From Planctomycetaceae bacterium UBA2972 (GTDB lineage: Bacteria; Planctomycetota; Planctomycetia; Pirellulales; Pirellulaceae), in contig DEAW01000105.1 of NCBI GenBank assembly GCA_002348315.1, positions 9,557 through 59,710 of the forward strand: DNA of 50,154 nucleotides, written 5' to 3'. The translations under genes were made by a program, and so were the position numbers. The notes under the pieces were generated by a model, which was not told the origin of the DNA, did not search any database, and saw only the letters and a program-made list of their open reading frames with translations. Positions 44,515 to 50,154 of this stretch are shown here, in pieces (the stretch's first letter is position 1; every line of letters starts with the position of its first letter).

Positions 44515-46433
44515 TTCAACTCAATCGCTTCCTCTAAATGTGCATATAACGGTTCAAGTGCATGCTGCATCGTCGCAAGCTCATCGCTAAGCCCTTTCAT
44601 GACACTACCGTCACGTAAAGCTTCGTCCAGAGCCATCTCAGAATAAATCGCTTCGATACGCAGTTCCACTTCGGCGATCTCGGTTTCAATTTCCTCAACC
44701 TTACGATATGGAAATTTCCGCTTCGGTCGCGGTTTGGAATTAGATGCTTTGGTGGATTTCTTCTCTTTAGCAGTTTCCTCCGCCACTTCAGTCTTTGTTG
44801 CAAGTCCCACTCGAGTCTCTTTGGCCAATCCGCGATCAATCAAAGTCTGATAGGTCGAATAATTGCCGTTGATGACACGAAAACGTTCTGGTTCGACGAC
44901 CAGCAACATATCACATACCTGATCCAGAAAATATCGATCATGGCTAACGATAACAACTGTCCCTTGGTAATCACGTATCGTTCGCTCCAGAGAATCTCTA
45001 GCCCACAGATCCAGGTGGTTAGTCGGTTCATCGAGGAACATTAGATTAGCATCCCGAGTGGACAACCAAGCCAGCGCCGTTCGGTTTCGTTCCCCACCAC
45101 TCAATTGACTTACTTTTTTAAACACCATTTCTTTGGTAATTCCAAAACGTGCCAGCAGATCCCTCCGTTCACGTTCCACAAATTCTTTATGGTCCGGACG
45201 AATTGCTTCGACAACTTCTTTTTCGCTATCGACACAGGTTAGATGCTGATCAAAATAGGCCGTTTTGACCTTAGCTCCAACATGAATTTCACCGGCATCC
45301 GGTTCCAAATCACTATTGAGGATCCTCAGTAAAGTTGATTTCCCTGTCCCGTTCGGCCCCAGAATTCCCCACTTTTGCCCGCGCAAGATATCAAACGTCA
45401 AATCTTCAAAGAGTGGGAAATCAAATGCTTTTGAAATATGCTCAGCACGAAGAACAATATCACCACTCCGTTCGGGAGCAGGAAACCCCATTCTGGGAGC
45501 GATTATTTCACGCGGAGCCCTGACGCGGACCATCCGTTCAAGCTTTTTGCGCCGATCTTCTGCCTGCGCGGTTTTTTGACTACCGATATGTCGACGCACA
45601 AATTCTTCGAGCCGGGCAATCTCATCCTGCTGCCGTTCATAGGTCCGACGCAGGACGGCGTTGCGTTCGTCCTTCTGACGCATGTAGGACGAATAATTGC
45701 CTTTATAGATTTCAATGGTTCCCTGATGAAGCTCAATCGTTTTATGAGCTACCTGATCGATCAGGAAACGATCATGACTGACCAGCAAAATTGTTGCCTG
45801 ACTGGCTGCCAGAAACTTTTCGAGCCACTGTGTCGCGTCAATATCCAGATGATTGGAGGGTTCATCCAGAATCATCAAATCCGGTTCGGCCAGTAGCAAT
45901 TTGGCCAGAGCGAGACGGTTCTTTTGGCCGCCTGACAATTGTCCGACCGGCTTTTGGAATTCTGCTTCTACAAATCCCAGGCCACTAAGAATTCGCTCAA
46001 TACGATGATCAATATTGTAAGCATCCTGTTGATAGAGTCGCTCCTGCAGGCGATCGTACCGTTCGGCCAGTTCGTCCTGCTGCTGCCCGGTCGCCCGTGC
46101 CATTTGTTCGGCAACGTGCTGAGCCTGCTCGGCCAACGTGGCCAGTTCTTCCAAAGCCTGAGCGGCTTCTTTCCAAACCGTTTTATCTTCTTCATATTCC
46201 GGTTGCTGCTCGAGAATGCCAACGCGAATGCCGGAATGAACATCGACCATTCCACTGTCCGGCTCTAGTGTCCCGGTAATGATATTGACCAGCGTACTTT
46301 TCCCAGCTCCGTTAGGCCCGACCAGAGCCACATGATCGCCACGAGAAAGCTCGAAGGAAACCCCGTCCAGGATGGCTTCTTCCGAGAAATATTTGACGAT
46401 CGTGTCCACCCTTAGCTGAATCATGCTTATCAT
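44511..46433 (-). CDS. ABC-F family ATPase (ribosome-associated, Uup/YbiT-like)
   Basis: A 640-residue soluble protein with two ABC ATPase domains and no transmembrane part. First Walker A is GPNGAGKS (39-46), with signature LSGGQKNRLALAKLLL and LDEPSNHLDID. The second domain has GPNGTGKSTLLR, QLSGGERNRTALA and LDEPTNHLDLW. The inter-domain linker (residues about 250-320) is charged. A coiled-coil tail follows at about 560-640. ABC-F proteins act on ribosomes, relieving stalling or protecting from antibiotics. The paralogue cannot be fixed by reading. Start is ATG at 46433; an ATG three codons later is possible. Its stop overlaps the prepilin-peptidase stop by four bases. Confidence 0.93.
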   Translation of the reverse strand: MISMIQLRVDTIVKYFSEEAILDGVSFELSRGDHVALVGPNGAGKSTLVNIITGTLEPDSGMVDVHSGIRVGILEQQPEYEEDKTVWKEAAQALEELATLAEQAQHVAEQMARATGQQQDELAERYDRLQERLYQQDAYNIDHRIERILSGLGFVEAEFQKPVGQLSGGQKNRLALAKLLLAEPDLMILDEPSNHLDIDATQWLEKFLAASQATILLVSHDRFLIDQVAHKTIELHQGTIEIYKGNYSSYMRQKDERNAVLRRTYERQQDEIARLEEFVRRHIGSQKTAQAEDRRKKLERMVRVRAPREIIAPRMGFPAPERSGDIVLRAEHISKAFDFPLFEDLTFDILRGQKWGILGPNGTGKSTLLRILNSDLEPDAGEIHVGAKVKTAYFDQHLTCVDSEKEVVEAIRPDHKEFVERERRDLLARFGITKEMVFKKVSQLSGGERNRTALAWLSTRDANLMFLDEPTNHLDLWARDSLERTIRDYQGTVVIVSHDRYFLDQVCDMLLVVEPERFRVINGNYSTYQTLIDRGLAKETRVGLATKTEVAEETAKEKKSTKASNSKPRPKRKFPYRKVEEIETEIAEVELRIEAIYSEMALDEALRDGSVMKGLSDELATMQHALEPLYAHLEEAIELN

Positions 46434-46630
46434 TATGGGCTGAATCGAATTCGAGTGTAAGCAGGGTTGTGCTCAGAGGCGATTTGGCAACTGCAGGCGG
46501 GCACTTGGTAACTACTAGTCGACTTTTCTATCCAATGTTAGAATCGACTTTTTGGCACCGATATTTTGCCGTCGCTGTATTAGTTTAGAACCACTCATTT
46601 CCCTATTGTTATCTTGAAAGAAAACCACCG

Positions 46631-47689
46631 ATGAAGATTGCTGTCATTCCTGGTGATGGAACCGGCCCTGAAGTAACCGATGAAGCTCTTAAAGTACTCA
46701 AAGCAGTCTCCGAAATGGACGGCTTTGAGTATGAACTTACACACTATGATTTTGGTGGAGATCGTTATCTTCAAACTGGAGAAATCCTACCTGAAGGAGC
46801 CGTGGAAGAACTGAAGCAGCAGGATGCTATTTATCTGGGAGCTATTGGGCATCCGGACGTGCAACCGGGCATCCTTGAAAAAGGGCTACTTTTAAGCCTC
46901 CGATTCGCCATGGATCAATACGTTAACCTGCGACCTGTCACACTCTACCCGGGCGTGGAAACTCCGCTGGCTAATAAAGGCCCGGACGATATCAACTTTG
47001 TCGTCATCCGCGAAAACACCGAAGACATGTACTGCGGCATCGGCGGATTCCTCAAGAAAGGAACTCCGGATGAAGTCGCATCACAAACGGCAATTTACAC
47101 TCGTAAAGGTTGTGAACGAATCATCCGCTACGCTTTCGAGTACACTCGCAAACGCAATAACCCGAAAGGCAAGCGACTCACACTGGTCGGTAAAACCAAT
47201 GTGTTAACCTACGGGCATGATTTGCTGTGGCGTACCTATCAGGATGTCGCCAAAGACTATCCCGATGTGGAAGCTGACTATAACCATATCGACGCTGCCT
47301 GCATGTGGTTTGTGAAGAACCCCGAATACTATGATGTGGTCGTCACGACCAATATGTTCGGCGATATCATCACTGATTTAGGTGCCATGATTCAGGGTGG
47401 TATGGGCGTTGCTGCCGGCGGGAACATCAATCCGGATCCCGGCGGAACCAGCATGTTCGAATGCATGGGTGGTAGTGCTCCGAAGTACACAGGCCAAAAT
47501 GTCATTAACCCGATTGCTGCCATTGCTGCGATGGGAATGTTGCTTGAGCAATCAGGACATCCCGAGTCCGGTGAAAAAGTCACAGCGGCCATCAAAGTGG
47601 TGACAGGTACGAAAATGGAAAGCATGTCTGCCGGTCGCATGGGCTACTCAACAACAGAAGTAGGCGACCTCGTTTGCGAAAACCTGTAA
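46631..47689 (+). CDS. leuB: Isopropylmalate/isocitrate dehydrogenase family enzyme, LeuB-like
   Basis: A 352-residue beta-decarboxylating dehydrogenase. The start IAVIPGDGTGPEVTDEA, the IGHPDVQPGILEKGLLLSLR and VNLRPVTLYPGVETPL blocks, RENTEDMYCGIGG, and the C-terminal GGTSMFECMGGSAPKYTGQN (where the family uses E, H or D) all fit. The GILEKGLLLSLRF segment resembles actinobacterial 3-isopropylmalate and tartrate dehydrogenase relatives more than E. coli LeuB. Substrate (isopropylmalate, homoisocitrate, tartrate) cannot be told by reading, so the symbol is tentative. It is a single gene with a terminator after it. Confidence 0.8.
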   Translation: MKIAVIPGDGTGPEVTDEALKVLKAVSEMDGFEYELTHYDFGGDRYLQTGEILPEGAVEELKQQDAIYLGAIGHPDVQPGILEKGLLLSLRFAMDQYVNLRPVTLYPGVETPLANKGPDDINFVVIRENTEDMYCGIGGFLKKGTPDEVASQTAIYTRKGCERIIRYAFEYTRKRNNPKGKRLTLVGKTNVLTYGHDLLWRTYQDVAKDYPDVEADYNHIDAACMWFVKNPEYYDVVVTTNMFGDIITDLGAMIQGGMGVAAGGNINPDPGGTSMFECMGGSAPKYTGQNVINPIAAIAAMGMLLEQSGHPESGEKVTAAIKVVTGTKMESMSAGRMGYSTTEVGDLVCENL

Positions 47690-47728
47690 ACCACAGGACG
47701 ACTTAGGCACAACTGTTTAGAATGAGAG

Positions 47729-47764
47729 ACGCGGACGTTGCATGATGCTACTTCCGCGTTTTTT
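47729..47764 (+). terminator. Terminator of the LeuB-like gene
   Basis: Arms ACGCGGA (47729-47735) and TCCGCGT (47753-47759) pair perfectly and are followed by T to 47764. It begins about 40 bp after the stop codon and ends 30 bp before the next gene. Confidence 0.8.
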
Positions 47765-47793
47765 CATGCTCCTCAACTACACCACCATCGCTT

Positions 47794-48372
47794 ATGATGC
47801 TGAACCTCAAAACCGATTCACCGGAACGCTGGCTCGAACAGGTCGACAATCATCTCGAAGAGATCCTGATCGATCATGCCCATTGCGAAAACAAAGCCGC
47901 CCGGGCCGCGTTAAACCTGTTAATGTCCTACGTGGAAAACGAGAAGCTCACAATCAAGATGACGGAGATTGTGAATGAAGAGCTTGAGCATTTCCATCAG
48001 GTTCTGGGGATGCTCAAGAAACGAGGGATCAAGTTTCGACGGCTATCACAAAGCAATTACGGTAGCCAAATGAAGCAACTGATCCGGCCACAGGAACCGC
48101 AACGAGCGGTCGACCGGCTATTAGTCGCGGCATTGATCGAAGCTCGCAGCTGTGAACGATTTGACCTTTTACGACACCACATCGATGATGTTGAACTTTC
48201 CGATTTCTACGACGCTCTGTTTGTCTCCGAAGCCAGACATTATTCCGTTTACGTACAACTGGCGGCAGATTTTGCACCGCGACGTGAAGTCGAATTGCGG
48301 CTACAGGATCTAGCTCGGGCAGAGGCCGAGATCATTAATAAAGGCGATACCCTGCCCCGCATGCATAGCTAA
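47794..48372 (+). CDS. miaE: tRNA 2-methylthio-N6-isopentenyladenosine hydroxylase
   Basis: A 192-residue ferritin-like diiron protein that hydroxylates ms2i6A37 of tRNA to ms2io6A. Iron ligands fit the pattern Glu32 (HAHCENKAA), Glu65-x-x-His68 (NEELEHFHQV), Glu116 (IEARSCERF) and Glu146-x-x-His149 (SEARHYSVY). The length is about 190, normal. The ATG at 47794 starts the conserved N-terminal helix. The oxygen dependence of this enzyme agrees with an aerobic lifestyle. Confidence 0.92.
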   Translation: MMLNLKTDSPERWLEQVDNHLEEILIDHAHCENKAARAALNLLMSYVENEKLTIKMTEIVNEELEHFHQVLGMLKKRGIKFRRLSQSNYGSQMKQLIRPQEPQRAVDRLLVAALIEARSCERFDLLRHHIDDVELSDFYDALFVSEARHYSVYVQLAADFAPRREVELRLQDLARAEAEIINKGDTLPRMHS

Positions 48373-48410
48373 CGAGCCTGGCACTCTTTGAATAAGCAAA
48401 CGGGTAAATC

Positions 48411-48716
48411 TTAGTTCTGACTAAAATCAACTCGGTGAGTCTTTTCAAGCCCTAGCGGGTTCTTGATGTAGTCCTGATAACATCGGGAACAAAGATCATA
48501 ACGACGTCGCTGATAATCTTCGTCGACATAGTCCAGATTTGATTCGCCCAATTCATCAAGCAACTCTTCGATCTCCAGCAAATGATCCCGCTCATCTTCG
48601 GCGGCGTCCAGTTCAGGCAAATCCATTGTGGCCTGAACTTCCAGTTTTACGACGTAGCGTAAATCGGTTGTGCTATCGATCGGTCGTTGACAACAATCAC
48701 AGGAGTAATGAATCAT
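48411..48716 (-). CDS. Small zinc-ribbon-like protein of unknown function
   Basis: A 101-residue protein with an N-terminal YSCDCCQRPID segment and a C-terminal YDLCSRCYQDYI segment. Cys6/Cys9 and Cys76/Cys79 form two CxxC pairs that could bind one zinc ion. Between them is an acidic helical hairpin (ELDAAEDERDHLLEIEELLD). This is a plausible but unnamed zinc-ribbon-like fold. I do not recognise the family. It converges with miaE and diverges from the HNH gene. Confidence 0.7.
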   Translation of the reverse strand: MIHYSCDCCQRPIDSTTDLRYVVKLEVQATMDLPELDAAEDERDHLLEIEELLDELGESNLDYVDEDYQRRRYDLCSRCYQDYIKNPLGLEKTHRVDFSQN

Positions 48717-49003
48717 CTCAATGATTTCCTAGATTGAAAGTGTTCTTGCGAACGCAAGTTATTGACAAGGTTTGGATGATCATCCATGTCATCCTCTTTT
48801 AATGTAATCATCATGACTTATGGAATGCAACAGAATGTGAACTGAAATTCAGAATGGCTTTTACCTGAAATTCATTTGCCTGAATTTGGAAGCGAGTGCT
48901 ACCATCATATGCATCTCAGAATCTGCTTGGTCACATTGGCTGAGCCACGACTATGACGTACACCTGGATTAGCTGCGGCTGATTCGGAGAAAGGAATCGA
49001 CGC

Positions 49004-49624
49004 ATGATTGCGTCTGACAGACCAGGACTGGACTCACAGGTATTACTGCTCAATCGATTCTACATGGCAATGAAGGTCATCACTGCCCGACAGTCCTTCA
49101 TTCTGCTCTGCCGCGATGCCGCCGAAGTCATCGACGTGGAAGAAGGTCAGTACTTCAATTATTCGTTCGACGCCTGGCAGGAGTTAAGTGAATTCCGTCA
49201 GGAAGAAGGAATGATCACCAACTGGATCAATGCTGCCAGGCAGGTCATCGAAGTTCCCCGAGTACTACGATTGACCAACTATGACAAGATCCCGCAAGCA
49301 ACAATTCGCTTTAGTCGAAAAAATCTCTACCTCCGTGACAACCAACAGTGTCAGTACTGTGGTAAACAATTGAGCTTTAGTCAGGTCAGTCTGGATCACA
49401 TCCAACCTCGCAGTAAAGGAGGAGAAACATCCTGGGAAAATATCGTTTGTAGCTGTACCAGATGTAACACCCACAAAGGCTGCCGTACACCTAAAGAAGC
49501 CCGTATGAAACTACGTTCAACACCGTCCAAGCCTAATCCTTTTCAGGTACTTAATCTGACTCCCACCAATCAGACTCTGGAAGCTTGGTTACCATTTCTT
49601 AAACACCAGATGGCCTCGAGTTAA
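49004..49624 (+). CDS. HNH endonuclease family protein
   Basis: A 206-residue protein with the two-part layout seen in many bacterial HNH proteins. An N-terminal domain starts VLLLNRFYMAMKVITARQSF and contains the AAEVIDVEEGQYFNYSFDAW stretch. A C-terminal HNH domain follows: Cys116-x-x-Cys119, Asp131-His132 in SLDHIQPRSKGG, Asn146 in SWENIVCSC, and Cys151-x-x-Cys154-Asn. The metal and zinc residues look intact. Such proteins nick or cut nucleic acids; the biological role is not established. An AAAGGA ribosome binding site precedes the ATG. Confidence 0.88.
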   Translation: MIASDRPGLDSQVLLLNRFYMAMKVITARQSFILLCRDAAEVIDVEEGQYFNYSFDAWQELSEFRQEEGMITNWINAARQVIEVPRVLRLTNYDKIPQATIRFSRKNLYLRDNQQCQYCGKQLSFSQVSLDHIQPRSKGGETSWENIVCSCTRCNTHKGCRTPKEARMKLRSTPSKPNPFQVLNLTPTNQTLEAWLPFLKHQMASS

Positions 49625-49692
49625 GCGAGGTTCAGATTAGGGTATAAGGTACAGGGTAAAGAGCAGAGAAACTGTTGGGACAGGCACGCAGC

Positions 49693-49731
49693 AAAAAGGG
49701 CATACACCGGTAATCTCCAGTGCATGCCCTT
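49693..49731 (-). terminator. Terminator of the ferredoxin gene
   Basis: Stem AAGGGCATGCAC (minus strand, 49731-49720) pairs with GTGTATGCCCTT at all but one position. Five T follow on the minus strand at 49697-49693. It lies about 30 bp after the ferredoxin stop. Confidence 0.85.
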
Positions 49732-49761
49732 GATCTTTTTCAGCGAGCTGGTGGTTCTTTG

Positions 49762-50034
49762 TTAAACCAGCGGATCTTTCTTCTCAGTAATTACTTCTAA
49801 CTGCGGAGCGAGTTCAGCATTCAACTCCAGGAAACCTTCCTGCCCGGCAGGAACATTATCTTCGTGGAAGATCGCTTCCACGGGACATTCCGGCACACAA
49901 GCTTCACAGTCGATACATTCTTCCGGGTGAATGTAGACCATTTGTTCACCTTCATAGAAACACTCTACAGGGCAAACAACAACACAGTCGGTGTATTTAC
50001 AAGCAAAGCAAGCTTGACAAACTACATGAGTCAT
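49762..50034 (-). CDS. fdxA: 7Fe/8Fe ferredoxin (FdxA-like)
   Basis: A 90-residue soluble ferredoxin. The first cluster region reads CQACFACKYTDCVVVCPVEC and the second is CIDCEACVPECP, followed by a CxxxCP-linked tail. The pattern and the YTDCxxVCPV run match FdxA-type [3Fe-4S][4Fe-4S] ferredoxins. I start it at the ATG at 50034, which has AGGAG just upstream; the open frame extends to 50076 without homology. It carries electrons for oxidoreductases; the partner is not encoded next to it. Confidence 0.93.
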   Translation of the reverse strand: MTHVVCQACFACKYTDCVVVCPVECFYEGEQMVYIHPEECIDCEACVPECPVEAIFHEDNVPAGQEGFLELNAELAPQLEVITEKKDPLV

Positions 50035-50154
50035 GAGGATTCTCCTCTCACAATCGAAGTGTTCGGCGAAAAACACTACGACTTCAGTGATGAATAGATA
50101 TATACGGCTATTGAGAAAAATCGGCGTTTCATTTCTGAAGTTTCACCAATTCAA

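Overview
The window looks like a chromosomal segment of a planctomycete, probably from the Pirellulaceae/Planctomycetaceae side. This is inferred from gene content, not from a marker-gene search. Supporting features are a PQQ-propeller protein with the WxQWRG start, a tetrahaem UshA-like lipoprotein paired with a DUF1573 protein, a split glycine decarboxylase (GcvPA/GcvPB), an archaeal-type ProRS, MiaE, many TPR proteins and weak Shine-Dalgarno usage. Most of the DNA is ordinary core genome. I see no phage, transposase, integrase or CRISPR array.

Layout. 1-6.3 kb: the end of a Lys/Ala/Pro-rich basic protein, a TPR protein, YebC, then on the minus strand a DUF1573 protein and a tetrahaem UshA-like lipoprotein. 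6.4-12 kb (minus): proS, a DUF4416 protein, a WecA/MraY-type glycosyltransferase and an O-antigen-ligase-like protein, closed by a terminator. 12-21 kb (plus): a YhaM-type exonuclease, RNase R, then the glycine-cleavage operon gcvT-gcvH-gcvPA-gcvPB-lipoyl ligase. 21-30 kb: an FHA protein, a 77-aa conserved-looking small protein, a TPR lipoprotein, serC-serA, a STAS-like protein (minus) and alaS. 30-36 kb: tpx and recA (minus), a PQQ protein (minus), a PfkB kinase and thpR. 36-42 kb: an acidic membrane protein (minus), Mn/Fe superoxide dismutase, a Gln/Asn-rich lipoprotein, an SDR and a TPR membrane protein. 42-50 kb: tRNA-Asp, a seven-blade WD40 lipoprotein, a degenerate prepilin-peptidase homologue, an ABC-F ATPase (minus), a LeuB-like dehydrogenase, MiaE, a small zinc-ribbon-like protein (minus), an HNH nuclease and a ferredoxin (minus).

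Functional links. SerC/SerA make serine, the one-carbon precursor whose glycine product feeds the glycine-cleavage system. The lipoyl ligase gene that overlaps gcvPB probably lipoylates GcvH. Two exoribonucleases lie side by side. The surface-polysaccharide pair (WecA-like and O-antigen-ligase-like) shares an operon with proS.

The most unusual structure is a dispersed non-coding repeat. A 121-bp core, 113/121 identical by eye, occurs twice in opposite orientation at 30663-30783 and 35863-35983. Each copy lies in the sense direction just downstream of a gene (recA and thpR). The recA-side copy is flanked by arrays of an 8-bp repeat (consensus RCARTTAR) in inverted orientation, and one array runs into the recA stop codon. 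Other points of interest are the missing catalytic aspartates in the prepilin-peptidase homologue, a STAS-like protein without a phosphorylatable serine, and a direct repeat upstream of recA.
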